Shown here in pieces: positions 44,836-60,362 of a DNA stretch of 64,000 bases (the stretch's first letter is position 1; every line of letters starts with the position of its first letter). Under the pieces are notes generated by a model. That model was given only the letters and a program-made list of their open reading frames with translations. It ran no database searches and had not been told where the DNA came from. Position numbers and translations under genes: made by a program. This DNA comes from Climacteris rufus (taxonomy: Eukaryota; Chordata; Aves; Passeriformes; Climacteridae), in contig VZRZ01005953.1 in assembly GCA_013398175.1 (NCBI GenBank), positions 248,001-312,000 on the forward strand, read 5' to 3'.

Positions 44836-45853
44836 GTTTTGGAATTCAGTACTATGATGGTTTTGGTGGATAACAAAAATACTGAAGTTCTTCAAATGCT
44901 TATAATATTGGATATTTTTTAGATCTGAGAATTTTTTTTTCCGCTTTGCTGGTACTTCACCATCCACTTTGCAAAAGAAATTTAAGTACACAACAAAGTA
45001 AATCCATACTCCATTTAAACTATGCATTTATTCAAATTGCTAATGGATTTAAGAGGGGTTTTTGTCTTCAAATTGTGAAAAGGAATTGAAAGTAACATGA
45101 TAATTAGATTTTATGTCAACTTATGAAGCAAATGTTAGTTTTCTGTTATTACTATCTGCATAATCTTACAGAATATGTGACTTTAACAAAGGGAAAATTG
45201 CAAATGGCTATCAATTTCTGCTAAGAAATCAGTAAAATAAAACTTTAGACTTCTTAGAGTTTAAGTCTGAAAATACCGATGCTTAAGACAGTCAATGGTC
45301 ATCAACTAAAGTAAGGAGAACCCTGAAATGAGTGGATTTCTTCATATCCATAGAAGTTTGAATAATTGGATGTTCTGCACATTTCAAATTTAACTTTTCT
45401 ACAGACCACATGTCCAACAACTTAAATTATGTAATGTGGCATATACAAAATATTATATCTATGTGTTTTTAAAACCAGTAATAACAAAAAGAAACAAACA
45501 TATATTGTGACATCCAAAATACATTTAATGCTGTATTTAAATACAGATATATGGTACATATCTCTACATTCTGCTGTAAGTTAATTCAAGAATACTTGTT
45601 GACATCGAGAATGACATTACTGCTAACCTCTATTTGCAATAGAGCACTATTTATCCAATGTTAATAAAAACTTAAATCAATAGTTTCCTGAGTTATCACA
45701 TATATATTTTATTAGACATATCATTGAAAAGGGCTTTTTCCTGAAAGATATTATTATTAAAATGACTCCTTCTAATTTCCCACCTGTTTCTTCCCTATTA
45801 CAAAACAAGAGTAATGACAACAGCAGCTGAAATAAATGAAAAACTGTTCTCAC

Positions 45854-46048
45854 CATGACAGCTGGGCAGGGCTCTGTTCCAGCCAGGTCTTCCATCATCT
45901 CCCATGATGCATGTTAGTGTAGAGTATCCTTGAAGAACATAACCTGCATCGCAGTAATATGTGACAGTGGAACCGAGTTTATAATCCATTCCAAGTCTTG
46001 TTCCATTCATTATATTTCCAGGATCAAAACAAGACTCACGAAGTTTTG
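45854..46048 (-). CDS. CSMD3: CSMD3 exon: complete Sushi/CCP domain (probably Sushi9)
   Basis: This 195-nt exon (65 codons, phase 1 to phase 1) has acceptor TTTCCTCTACAG and donor GTGAGA. It encodes a whole Sushi (complement control protein) domain. The four cysteines are in SCFDPG, YYCDAGY, LTC and PSC, and the conserved Trp is in RPGWNR; these form the usual C1-C3/C2-C4 disulphides. MNGT is a potential N-glycosylation site. The middle stretch DAGYVLQGYSTLTCIMGDD is what I remember from CSMD3 rather than CSMD1, where the equivalent reads DSGYKILDPSS. It is a one-domain, symmetric exon, typical of shuffled extracellular modules. Confidence 0.94.
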
Positions 46049-46094
46049 CTGTAGAGGAAACAAATGTGAATATAATTATAAATACAACCTAAAA

Positions 46095-46152
46095 TGAATA
46101 AACAATAAATATAATATAAATAAATACATAAATATAAATAAATATAATCTAA
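46095..46152. repeat. (AAAT/ATAA)n-rich run
   Basis: Imperfect AAATATAAATAA units next to the Sushi9 exon acceptor side, about 50 bp into the intron. Confidence 0.75.
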
Positions 46153-49100
46153 ATTTCTCCTGGAGTTCTCGTGGTCTTCTTTGAGCACTCTGTAGAACCT
46201 GGGGTTTTTTTAAGAAGCTTTTCCTTCTTCATCAAATGTTCTCTCTCTGTGTTTTTGTTTTTTTTTTTCAGATAATTCCTATAGTGCTCCTTTTTTTTCC
46301 AGAATTCATTGTGATCAATGGTGTATTTATGTAGTTATATGAAATTAGATCTATGAACAGGTTTCCAGTAGATAAGACATATCCTAGTTTTAAAATCTGT
46401 GGTGTGAAAACTAGTAAATGGAGGAAATCAATATAAGCAGTTTATTGCAAAATAAGAAGTATGTAAGCAAGAATTTCTTCAAAATTAATAAACTTCAAAT
46501 GAGCATCTGTATGTATATGTTATTATGGTATCTCTTCATATACCTATTTATCCATCACTGGAGGACAAAATATAAAAATATTCGTTCAATTTATCTAAAT
46601 TTTTGTAATTTATAGCTATTTTTTCAAAATATTGAAATCAGTCCAAACATATGCATATGCTTGTACATTTGCTTCCCTCTTAATTCTATAATGTGAATAC
46701 CAATGTCCAGTAACAAGTTGTACAAAATTAAATATTCAACACTTCTAATAAATAACATTGTTATGCAGAAGGTGAGAAAAGTAAAACATTTTTGAAAAAA
46801 AACGTAATTTTCTTTAAGGAAAAACAGTAAATGTATTATATAGAAGCTGGAGTGAAGACAATTTTTTGCTCTGCCTGATGGAGTCTACAGCAATATATTT
46901 TATCAAGCAGAAGATAGAAATTTCAGATTTTCTTCTTTAACATTTATGGGTGTTGTGAGAAAATCAATAGGGAACACTTCTTTATTTTCTACAAGATCAG
47001 TGCCAACTTTCAAATACATAAAAAAAAGTGTTTGTTTACCAGACATATTTGCACTGCTGAACTTTCTGCTACAGGTAGGTATGGTTTCCAAAAGACTATA
47101 TGAGCTTTGAAATTCCTGTAAGGATTTTTAAGAGTTTTAAATAAAAGGCCTCTTTATCTGACTCTGTCAGTACCTAAACTGAAGTTTCTGAAAAATTACA
47201 GATAAGCAGGAACATTTATTATTTATTTGACTTTTATACAGTTTGGCCACCTACAAGTTAATGGTCACTACTAGAACCAATCTAATGAACTAAGTACATC
47301 CCTTAAGGTCATTTTTATGTTGCAGTATTTTGGAGATGAGATAAATAATTACATTGCATTTACATCTGAAGATGGAAACACAAAATAATTCTTTTGAAAT
47401 TTCAATTTCACATCTTCCTAAAGAACATTAAGATCTCCTAAGGTGGTTAACAATTTATTATGATTTGCTTATATAATCTGCAGAGCATGGTTCTGGTATG
47501 AAAAACAATGCAATAAGAAATACTACTTACAATACATCTTTAATCATTAAGAACAGGTATTAGATATTCAGATTGATTCATACAGGTAGTTGCAGTGTGG
47601 TGTTTAAAAATATTTGAACACTCATTAAAAAATTTGGATGGACAATGAAAAGTCAAAAGATGTAAATTGCTAGAAAGTCTGTAAGATATCACACATATAT
47701 TAACAATTATTATGTAAGCCAATCACACTTTCACTTGAGTAGTCTGGCATGTTCTAGGGCAAATTTAAAATTCTTTCAAGTCCATATTATCAAATTAGGG
47801 GGGAAAAGATGAAACAAATTGATTATTTAATTGACGATTATAACTAATATTTTGAGAATATCAATACAAAATAATTTTTCCTTCTTTTTGAACCAATATT
47901 GATATACCTGTATTGATTCACAATTGAAAGTGATCATAATTCTTGAGTTTATGACAAAAATAATTTAAAATATTTCATAACTCTACAAGGTACACAGACA
48001 AAGTAGATATTAGTACTACATGAAAAAATAAAGGAAGAAAAAATAAAGTAATCTATTATGTCTGGTGCTTAAATCAAAAGTTGAGAAAAGAATGATCTGT
48101 CATGGCACAGGTTATCTCTAGGCAAAAAATACAGACCTGTAATTTTCTTTTCCCAAAAGTTATAGTTTTGACAAGCTCCTGAAATTGCTGACTAAACAGC
48201 AACATTGTCACCATAGAAATACAGTTTCTTAATAACAATTCTGAAAAAATAAAGCCCGAAATACTTAGCACCTTAAAACTACTTTTGCAAATCTGAATGA
48301 GCTACTAAGTGAACTTGTAAAGAAAAAGTAGAATACTTTACAATGTATGAAGAATGAAATCAAATGTGGCAATGGGATTAATCAGATCTGGCTGAGAACC
48401 AGCAAAAAATAGAGCAAGTAAGAAGAGTGTTTCAGCAAATTTATAAGTGCTCCCAGAAGACAAGAGGGAAAGTCCTTCACCATCAATGTCATATTGCTTC
48501 AACTGAGGCACTCAAGATATTGATTACCCCATAGCCCTTCCTCTTTTTTACCCAAGAATACTAGAATCATTAGGCTAAAAACACCTAAGGGCAGTGACAG
48601 ATTTAGCAGAACAGCAGAGAAAATACTGTATTATTATAAACACTTTTTTTCCTGCAGAAGCATTGAAAAAATTATTTTCTGTAATAATTAGGAAGGAAGT
48701 AAACATTTTTTCATTAGGCAATTCAGATTTGGGTTACAGTAACATTACGCTCTTGGCTGTGTATACTAGGTGTCAATTCCTTTTGAACATAATAAAGTTT
48801 TGCAACAAGCTTCAAAAAAACCCAGCATTTACTTCTCTGATAGCATTGGCACACTACTGGATCAAGTAAGGCTTCTGAAATACAGGCTGAAAACAGTGAT
48901 ACATGATGCTTTGATCTCAAGTTCAACAAGGAAGTCTTTGTTGAAAAGCATATGGTAATGTTGCCAAAATCCTCCTGAAAACTCATATCTCAGTGCATGG
49001 AAAACAATATTGAAAGCCCAGAGAAGCTGGTGCTTTGTCCATAACTTGATGACTTAATACTTCATCACTAAGTCTCAAAGAGAATAAAGCCATAATAAAC

Positions 49101-49429
49101 TTCTTAGAGACAATAGTACAGATATACCTAACTATAGCACACATCCCATAATTATTCTCCAGAGCACTTAATAGAACTAATAAGCTTTTCTTCCATTATA
49201 ACATAGAAATTAAGGGAGAGATAGAGAATGGGAAGAATAAAACCCAACCAAAAGCATGGTTACAGACCAGACCTGGGACATGGGTCAGTCTGAGATTTGG
49301 ATCTGAAAAATACACCAATGAAGTATAACTTGAGTACCCTGTCCCTTAAAATGGGATTAGTGTACATATACGACATAAGTGCATCGATTACAATTTTTAT
49401 GAAAAAGTTAAGTTCATCAAATCAGACAA

Positions 49430-49712
49430 ATTTAGGTTGAAAGAGATGTGGTATAACTGCTATGCAAATCAGGGCCAATTTGATTATGTTATTTAGGCCT
49501 TTATACAATCCAGTTATGATTTTAAAGGATTCAGATGGCATCATCTCAGGCAAGAAGTTCCAATGTTTGACTAAATTCAGAGTGATTAAGTTTTTCTTAA
49601 TATGTTACTGAAATTTCCCTTGTTTCCACTTGTGTCCATTAGCTCTCTTCTCACCACTATGCGCACCTGAGAAAACTTTGTCTTTTCAATACTCCCTCAT
49701 TAGGTAGTTGAA
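49430..49712 (-). repeat. CR1 LINE fragment, minus orientation
   Basis: Resembles reversed CR1 3' coding sequence (AGGCAAGAAGTTCCAATG, TTCCACTTGTGTCCATTAG, CCTCATTAGGTAGTTG). It ends where the LTR fragment at 49714 begins, suggesting that the LTR inserted into or recombined with it. Confidence 0.7.
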
Positions 49713-49713
49713 G

Positions 49714-50060
49714 CAAGCCCACTTGGGACAGCTGACCCCAAATGACCATAGTTGGGTCATACCATATTGTATGGGGTCCATAACATATGATGTCCTGCCC
49801 AGTACATAAATTGGGGGAAGAAGAAGGAAGGGAGGGACACTTGAAGGTACGTATTTGTCTTCCCTAGTCACCATTACACATGATGGAGCCCTGTTTTCCT
49901 GGCCAAACACCTGCCTGCCCATAGGAAGTAGTAAATGAATTCCTTATTTTGCTCTGCATGTGTGCATGGCTCTTGCTTTCCATAGTAAACTGGCTTTATC
50001 TCAACCAATGAGTTTTCTCACTTTTACTCTTCTTATTCCTTCCCCAATCCTGCTGGAAAC
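49714..50060 (+). mobile_element. Truncated LTR, plus orientation
   Basis: Same family as 5880-6447: GGGACAGCTGACCCCAAATG, then TAAATTGGGGGAAGAAGAAG (the TATA region, decayed), GATGGAGCCCTG, CTGCCTGCCCATAGGAAGT and TTTATCTCAACCAATGAG. The first ~200 bp of U3 and the last part of U5 are missing. The polyadenylation signal has decayed (AGTAAA). It abuts gag-like sequence on the opposite strand. Confidence 0.78.
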
Positions 50061-50099
50061 TGGAGCAGCCATTTTCCTGGAAGAACACCCTTTTCTGGT

Positions 50100-51480
50100 C
50101 TCTTTTCCTTGCAACTCACATACCTGTGTCTCTAGGATTGAGTTAGGTATTCTATCTCACTTTCTCATGTTCTCTCCATGTCCAGTTTATCCACTGAATG
50201 TTCCTTCCTGTTTTTGTAGGTCTTTACTGCCAGTGATTTGACATATGATGAGCTCTGTAAAAACTTCCACCATGTGGATCGTTTGCACTGGATTTCTGTG
50301 TCTTTGGATAACTGCCCAGTATCCAGGTAAAAATAAATCACCTGCAGCATGGCTTATTCTGTCAGGTACTGGATACCTTTCTTCATGGCAATCCATTTGC
50401 CTGAATGGATTATAATATCACCTTAGAAGGGATACCTTTTCCTCATATCTGGAAGTAGTTACCTTTAGAGGCTGACGCTTGTGCCACTTTTCTGATCAGT
50501 TTGTCAATGCTCCCTTTCCTAAAAAGCAATCCTAGATGCTGGACTTTTCTACCCTCTAATTCCAGGCTACTGACCCTGTTAACCCAGCACAGGGGAAGCC
50601 AAGACGACAATTTGCTGATTGGATGGCCACTGACTCATTTATGAGTTCTTCCTCTTCCTCCTCCTCTTGTGATTACCGTGCTTCAGAGCAGCCCTCTTCA
50701 TCCACTTCCTTCTCCTTTACCTTCTTAGTAGGAGTTTCTTTCCTTACCAAACAAGTTGATGTTTCCATCCAATATTTCTCTTTGTGTGTAGAGGTGACTG
50801 ATACCAGCATGGGTGGTTCCTCTGGTTCGGTTGCAAGGCCTATCTCAGAAGCTGGAGTAGCCACAGTTCCTGTCGTTTTGTTGTCAGATCCAAAGACATC
50901 TTCCCCTTGAGGGTAATAAATTGTGTTGAATAGGACTTCCTAGGCCTGGGCCAGACACCAGCACATTGCAATGATTTGTGTCTCTCTGGAACTGCCAGTG
51001 TGACATGACACTTTTCCCAAATATTTTACTAGTTTTTCAGGATTCTGCACTAGTTCAGGGCTGAACTTCTGAAACATTGGAGGTACCCACTGTCCTTGGT
51101 ACTTGCCCATATTGTCCCATGCACCTTGCCACTTGTAACGATCCAATTTCAGGGCAGATCTCTGGGCAGTATTCTTAAATAGTTGTTTAACCTCAAACAA
51201 AACCTGAAACACATTCAGGACACATGGCAATATATGCAGGTTTGAACATCTCAAGGATATTCAAAATTCTCAAGAGCTATTGAAACCAGCCTGGAGGAGA
51301 ATGGAAAGGTGAAGGAGAAAGAAAAGGTGAAGGAGGGGGAAAGTGTTCCCCCTTATCTGCCTCATAGATTGGTTCTCTGAGGAGAAAAGATAAAGGGTAT
51401 GATTATTAATAGTTTCAAGAGATGGTTCCCTAAAAGTAGAGATGACAGCAATGGTAAGCAAAAATGCCAGATTAGTCTCA
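50100..51480 (-). pseudogene. Broken endogenous-retrovirus gag-like region
   Basis: On the minus strand, downstream of the LTR at 51748-52298, several short open segments in shifting frames (50940-51254, 50673-50910, 50165-50396) read like avian retroviral Gag. There is a tryptophan-rich patch with a WVPP motif, an NPEKLVKYL stretch, and further on an acidic and lysine-rich linker. The order fits LTR, leader, gag. Stops and frame changes make it non-functional, and nothing resembling protease, polymerase or envelope was seen. It is an old genomic copy. Gag identity is by resemblance only. Confidence 0.5.
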
Positions 51481-51747
51481 GGAACAGTAATTATTTTATC
51501 ATATCTTGAGCCAGTGTTGCACAGTTCATCAAAATTATATCCTTAATCCAGTCCCCAGAGGTAACAAAAAAAAGAACATATAGAGAAAGTAAGTTGTTAC
51601 ATAAACACGACTCTAAGAACAAGCACGACAACTCTGAGTCCAAATAAATCTACATTCTGACCAGTGACTATTAAACTAAATTAATGAATGCTTAAAACAA
51701 ATTTGTTTTAACACACTGGTCAGACCTGCAGTGAACTTGTCTAAAAG

Positions 51748-52298
51748 TGTGTGTTTTAGCCCCAGTCAGCAAATAAGAACCACACAACTGCTTGCTCAGT
51801 GGGATCCACAGTGGTATGAGGAGAAAACTGGAAAGGTTAACTGAGAAAATTTATGGACTGAAATAAGAATGATTTAATAGTTGGAATAAAATGTAATAAT
51901 AATAATAATAATAATAATAGTAATAATAGAAAGAAAAATAGAGAAAAAGAGACAGACATATAACCCCAGAGAAACAAGTTACGTAAATGAAAAACAATTG
52001 CTCACCACCAACTGACTGATGTCTAGCCAGTACCTAAGTAGTGTCCCCCAGAATATCACATTGGAAAGATGGGGTAAGCTGTTGTGGCTGTGTTGCCTCC
52101 CACCTTCTACTACTTCCCCAGATTCCTCACTGGCAATGCAGCTTGAGAAGCTAAGTCTTCGACTAAGTGTAAGTACTGGCCAGCAGCAACCAAAACAATG
52201 TGTTATCTCTATTATTCTCATCCTAAATCCAAAATACAGCACTATACCAGATGCTAGGAAGAAAAAAAAATAACTTTAACTCAGCCAAAAACAAAACA
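51748..52298 (-). mobile_element. LTR, minus orientation (5' LTR of the gag-like remnant)
   Basis: On the plus strand it runs from TGTGTGTTTTAGCCCC to AACTCAGCCAAAAACAAAACA, the reverse complement of the LTR family at 5880 and closest to the copy at 30878 (shared TTGCTCACCA, AGCTGT and TGTTGCCTCCCA words). A (TAA)n microsatellite at about 51894-51930 has expanded inside it. It precedes the gag-like region on the minus strand, as a 5' LTR should. No recognisable primer-binding site follows the LTR end. Confidence 0.78.
51894..51930. repeat. (TAA)n microsatellite
   Basis: About eleven TAA units with one TAG interruption, inside the LTR. Confidence 0.93.
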
Positions 52299-52511
52299 CT
52301 TTTTTTGGGGCTTCCGTCAGTCTGATTCTATGACCTCATAAGATGCTTTGAATAGCGCTGACATAACCGTCCAAACTGTTGTTGTCCTCAAATTTGCTCT
52401 GTCTCATCATACAGGTTATGAATGAAGAGAATACTGGCTGCATTATTAATCACAATTAATACGAGCCAAGAGTCTCAGCTCAGCAGTCAAGTTGATTTTC
52501 CACCCATGTTA

Positions 52512-53035
52512 TTATAGAATAATAGAATAGAACCATAGAATCATTTAGGCTGGAAAAGACCTCTAAGATCATTGAGCCCATCTGTAAGCCCAGCGCTGCC
52601 AAATCCACCACTAACCCATGCCTCTAAGTACCAATCCTATGTGTCTTTTAAATACTTCCAGGGATGCAAGCATTTAAACTACTACTAGGGACTCTAATAC
52701 TTCCCTGGCAGTCTGTTCAATGATTGACAACCTCTCTCATACAGACTTCTTAAGATTCAATCTAAACCCTCTCTGGTGCAACTTAAGCCCATTTTCTCTT
52801 GTTCTATTGCTTGTTACTTGGGAGAAGAGGCCATTCTTCTCATCATTACAATCTCCTCTCAGGTAGTTGTAGGAAGTGTAAGGTCTCCCTCCTTTTGTCC
52901 AGACTCCCTCAGCAACTCCTCATAAGAGTTGTACTCTGGACCCCTCACCAGTTCTGTTGTCTTCTCCACGTGCTCCAGCACCTCAAGATCTTTCTTGTGA
53001 GGGGCCCAGAACTGAACACAGGATTCAAGGTATGG
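52512..53035 (-). repeat. CR1 LINE 3' end, minus orientation
   Basis: Starts with the reversed CR1 octamer tail (ATAGAATAATAGAATAGAAC) and AATCATTTAGGCTGG, then reversed 3' UTR and ORF2 C-terminus, to about ACACAGGATTCAAGGTATGG. It is 5' truncated. Confidence 0.9.
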
Positions 53036-54472
53036 CCATACAGTAAGAGTTCTTATGATACACCTAAGTTAAGCAGTGCAGAGGAACATTTTTCAGATAT
53101 TCCCAGTAAAAATGGGATAATTCACTAAGCAAGCTGGTCATCTGCTTAAGAGATTTCAACTCCTTTGAAGGATTTTTGTCCAAAATTCATAATCCTTGAA
53201 GTTTTATGTTTGTGACTCATTTTTTTAAAAAGTTGTTGAAATGCATACTCCAGTTATTCTCAGAAAAGCAGGAGATATAAGCCTGTGAGGTGAACAGGGA
53301 AAATTAGGATTAGTTTGACTGAATTTTCCAGCTTTGCCTCACTTACATATACACACGTAAACACATACCTGAATCCTCCCATTACTTAGATTTTCAGTTG
53401 CTTTAAAAATATGCTGATAGCTACAGCATTTCTCTGGCATTGTGACTCCTTGAAGTACAGAAAGACATCTTAGTGGCACACACAGACTATCAGTAATGTT
53501 AGAAGTGGTATTCTGCCATGAGTACTAACTACAGCACTTCACTTCTTTGTTTAAATCTAGATCAAAAAGACCGTCTCCCTAAGGAATAACCTTCAAACTG
53601 GATTGGTGGATGCATGAAACCCCTTGATTCCATCAGACAAGACTTCATTCAACAGCAAGAAGAGAGAGATTGACCATTTAAAAAATAATTTATTTTCCCA
53701 TTCTTCAGAAGTTCTGAGACCCTGAATTGTTTTCTATAATGCTTCCATCTGCATTTATCATTCTTCATTTTAATTGAGAAGAAGAAATATCTGTAAGTGA
53801 ACTGGAACACTACATACATCTAGGCTCACCATCAACATGTTGAGACCTACTTTTAACTTATCAGAGCTAGCTCATACTGTGGAGACAACTTCCTTGACAT
53901 CTGTAGAATCCAATGACTTTAGGAAAATATAAGGAGATTTAATGGGTTTGCCAATGCAATGAATATGTAATTCTTTCCCTTCTATACCTTTATATGTACT
54001 AGTTGCTTTCAGAATAAATGAAGAAGAAAATAAGACCAAAGAGGTCTGTATCATATATATTTTGTTTCTGCTTGTCTTTACAGAATATTTTTGTATTCAT
54101 TTAATAGCAAATATTTCTGTTTCTCAAGCCACGCAGAGGCAGTTATGGAAGTTCCTATTGATTATATATTTGGTAAATCTTTATTTTCTTGTTTACTGTG
54201 CTATGACCTCAGACAGATCTGAGAGCGGTGGACAGCATTACTATGGTCTATGATACAAAGGTCTAGCCAAAATATTTTTTCATTTCCAATATTGGACTCC
54301 TAGATTCTAGTACATAATTTCATTTTACAGGACCTTAAATGCACCTAAATCAACATAACCTAGTGTGTAGAATAAAAATAAATATTATGAATAAAAAAAT
54401 ATATATATGCTGTTAAATTACAGCACTGTACCATTATTTTTGAAATGTGTAAACTGCTGTCTCTTTTTTTCC

Positions 54473-54815
54473 ATAGATTCATAGACTCATAGGACTACTT
54501 GGGTTGGAAGGGACCTTAAAGATCATCTAGTTCCAAACTCCCCCGCCATGAGCAAGGAACCTTCCACTAGACCAGGTTGCTCAGAGCTGTATCCATCCTG
54601 GATTTGAACACATCCAAGCATGGGGAGTACACAACCTCTCTGGACAACTTGTTCCAGTGCCTCACCACTCTCACAACAAAGAATTTCTTCTTAGTGTCTA
54701 GTCTAAACCTGCCCTGCTTCAGTTTAAGGCAATTCCCCCTTGTCCTCTCCCTACATGCTCTCATGAAAGTGCCTGTCCAGCCTTGTTGTAAGCCCCCTTC
54801 ACATACTGGAAGGAA
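54473..54815 (-). repeat. CR1 LINE 3' end, minus orientation
   Basis: Reversed octamer-type tail (ATAGATTCATAGACTCATAG) followed by GGTTGGAAGGGACCTTAAAG. The minus-strand frame 54764-54567 gives the CR1 ORF2 end (LKQGRFRLDTKKKFF, VRHWNKLSREVV). It is truncated upstream. Confidence 0.92.
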
Positions 54816-55041
54816 TCATGCCTTCAACATTACCATGTGTCAGGTAAATTAAGTCATATCAGAAGTTTTATCTTAAGTTAGCAAGCCCATAACATTATGT
54901 TTGTATGGAAAGATTATACACATTATCATATTCTTAAGCAAAACAAAAACATTACCAGGCAGAAAACTATGAGATATTAAAAGAGGATAAAATCTGCATT
55001 AATGCATTGAACTTTATACATTTATAAGAAAAATAATTTTA

Positions 55042-57544
<2,503 letters not shown>

Positions 57545-58370
57545 TCACTGACATTTAATGTCCTCCAAAAGTTAAACAAGAAACAAGTGAGGTATTTACA
57601 AAGCTTTAATAGAAACAACAACAAAAAAGTATTCACATTTTGCCTTAGACAAATACTAATATTACTAAGTGGAACACTTGGTTTTGAACTCTGTATCCTT
57701 ATATTTGCTTGTGTAATATTATATCAAGGCTTTTCTGAATACACTGTGAACTTGAAAAATGCTATGGCTACAGACATAAAAAAAAACTTGACTGGATAAC
57801 CTTTCCTCTTTCTACTTCTTGTTAAAGGCATTCCAAAAGAAGCTTCTTAGACTATGAAATATGATCTACTTACATTGATAATGCAATTACCCGGTGTTTC
57901 ACCAGACAACACTGACTAGTAATTCAGATAAAGATGCATATAATAAAAATTAAATTTTAAAAAAATCAAGCAATTGCAGTTTTCAAACTCAGAGATAAAT
58001 AAAACAGCCTTCAAGCACTATCAGAATAAAACAACTACATTTATCTATGTGATTTTCATATTCCTAAATGTTGTGGGTTTGTGGTCCAAGAAATTAAAAA
58101 GAAGGAAAGTATAATGAAATATTGTTCTTCAGCATTCCTTATCTGAGACTTCATGTAGCAACACAAGAATAATCAGGTTTTCCAAAAATCTTTTTTGAAA
58201 TAACTTCTTAGAATGTTATTCAAAAGACTCCAGATAAGATTTATAAGACTTATCAGTTTGAAAATTTTAATTCTACTAAGTGATCACCTGCAGAGCCTGG
58301 GAAAGTGATTGATCATTTAGGTCTTCTGCAAGAGAGATTCTGTGAGCTCTAAGGTTATTTAAATCTCTTA

Positions 58371-59615
58371 CAGAATCATACAGATCATTGAGTCCAACCA
58401 TAAACCTAACACTGCAGGTCCACCACTAAACCATGTCCCTAAGTGCCACATCTACGCATGTTTTAAATACCTCCAGGGATGGGTACTCAACCACTTCCCT
58501 GGCCAGCCTGTTCCAATGATTGGTAACCCTATTCTGTTGGTGAAGAAATCTTTCTTAAAATCCAATCTAAACCTCCCATGGTGCAACTTGAGGCCATTTC
58601 ATCCCATTCTACCATTTGTTACTCAGGTGAAGAAATGAACACCCAACATGCCTAAAAGGTCCTTTGAGGCAATTGTAGAAAGTAATAATGTCTTCCCTGA
58701 GCCTCCTTTCCTCTAGGCTACACAACCTCAGCTTCCTCCTCCGATCTTCATAATGCTTGCTGTCTGGACCATTCACCAGCTTTGCTGCCCTTCTCTGGAC
58801 TCGCTCCAGCACCTCAACATCTTTCATATAGTGAGGGACCCAGCACCCAACTCAGGATTCAAGTTGCGGCCTCACCAATGTTGAGTACAGGGGGATGATC
58901 ACTGCCCTGGTCATGCTGGCCATACCTTGCTAATACAAGCCAGGATGCCACTGCACTCTTGGCCTCTGGGCACACAATGGCTCATGTTGGGCCACCTGTC
59001 CACTAACACCCTGAGGTCTTTTTCTGCTGGACAACTTTCCAGCCATTCTTCCTCCAAGCCTGTAGTACTGCATGATGTTGTTGTGGCCCAAGTGCATGAC
59101 CTGTCACTACACCTTATTGAACCTCATAGCATTGGTCTCAGCCCATTGTTCCAGCCTCTCCAGATCCCTCTGCAGAGCCTTCCTATCCTCCAACAAATAT
59201 ATGCTCCAGCACAACTTAGTGTCATCTGCAAACTGACTGAGTATGAGCTCAATTCCCTCATCCAGATCATCAATACTGAGCCCTGGGGAACACCACTAGT
59301 GACTGGCAACCAATTGGATGTCACTCCATTCACCCTGAATCTCTGGGCCCAGCCATTCAGTCAGTAGCTACCCAGAAAAGAGTTCATCTGTCCAACCTAT
59401 GAACAGTCAGTTTCTCTATGAGAATGATGTGGGAAATAGTGTCAAATGCTTTACTAAACTCTGAATAGTCAACATCTCCTGAGTGGGTGTCCTTGTCATA
59501 CAAGGAGTTCAGGCTGGTCATGCAGGACCTGCCTTTCAGAAACCAGTGTTGTCTGGGCCTGATCCCCTGGTTGTCCTGTATGTACTGTGTGATTACACTC
59601 AAGATGATCTGTACA
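58371..59615 (-). repeat. CR1 LINE, ~1.2 kb, minus orientation
   Basis: The longest LINE copy in the window. Minus-strand segments encode reverse-transcriptase pieces (FSKAFDTISHIILIEKL at 59602-59384; [11 protein letters not shown] at 59333-59124) and the ORF2 C-terminus (LERVQRRAAKLV and LCSLEERRLREDIITFYN at 58827-58609). The frame is broken and the catalytic YxDD segment is not intact in an open frame. The 3' end lies near 58371. 5' truncated. Confidence 0.92.
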
Positions 59616-59639
59616 AATCAAGATGATATGTACAGGTAT

Positions 59640-60180
59640 AATTCAACCTACTGGGAAATATACTGAGTATTTCCTAATAATATGAGAAATACTGCATCCA
59701 GCTCTGGGGCATCCAACACAAGAAAGACATCGACTTGTTGGAGCCAGTCCAGAGGAGGGATGCTCAGAGGGATGGAACACCTCTCCTATGAAACCAGTCT
59801 GAGAGAGCTGGGATTGTTCTTCCAGGAGAAGAGAAAGCTCCAGGAGAACTTATAACACCTTCCAGTGCATAAGGTGGGCCTACAAGAGAGCTGGAGGGGG
59901 ACTTTTCACAAGGTCATTCAGTAATAGGACAAGGGGAAAGGGTTTTAAACTGAAAGGTAGGTTTAGATCATATTTTAGGAAGAAAGTCTACTGGGAGGGT
60001 GGTGACACTCTGGAGCAGGTTTTCCAGGGAAGTTGTGGATGCCTATCCCTGGAAATGTTCAAGGTCAGGCTGGATGGGGCTTTGAGTAATTTGGTCTAAT
60101 GGAAGGTGTCCCTGACATGGCAGGAGGGTGGGAACTAGATGGTCCAGCTCAAACCATCCTATAAATCTATGGTTCTATGA
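59640..60180 (+). repeat. CR1 LINE 3' end, plus orientation
   Basis: Starts near the ORF2 C-terminal coding part (ATCCAGCTCTGGGGC, TTGGAGCCAGTCCAGAGGAG) and ends at the CR1 tail (ATCTATGGTTCTATGAAT). It points away from the neighbouring copy, so the two 5'-truncated ends face each other about 25 bp apart. Confidence 0.9.
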
Positions 60181-60335
60181 ATTAAATCACAGGTCATTTA
60201 TGAATTCAAGTAGTGCAAGTAGAATATTTAAGCAGATTAACACATCCACAGTCACAGTACATATGAGTATATTCTTTCTACATTTTACATATCTTCTTAT
60301 ATTAAAAGGGAGTAATTAATAGCAAAATTAGCTCA

Positions 60336-60362
60336 AAACAAACAAACAAACAAAACAAAAAA
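60336..60362. repeat. (CAAA)n microsatellite
   Basis: About six AAAC units. A similar (AAAC)n run is near 29400. Confidence 0.85.

Larger units (their letters stand above)
25560..45853 (-). other. CSMD3: CSMD3 intron, 20.3 kb
   Basis: Large intron between Sushi9 and CUB10, donor GTGAGA and acceptor TTTCTAG. Recognisable contents are LTRs at 30.9, 40.4 and 42.1 kb and CR1 copies at 36.1 and 43.1 kb. The remainder (25560-30870, 31320-36100, 36530-40420, 40740-42050, 42620-43060 and 43520-45850) is AT-rich sequence without any feature I can name beyond short tandem repeats. Confidence 0.8.

Noticed and set aside
50623..50910. 95-codon plus-strand Ser-rich frame
   Set aside because: It is the antisense shadow of the acidic linker of the gag-like remnant.
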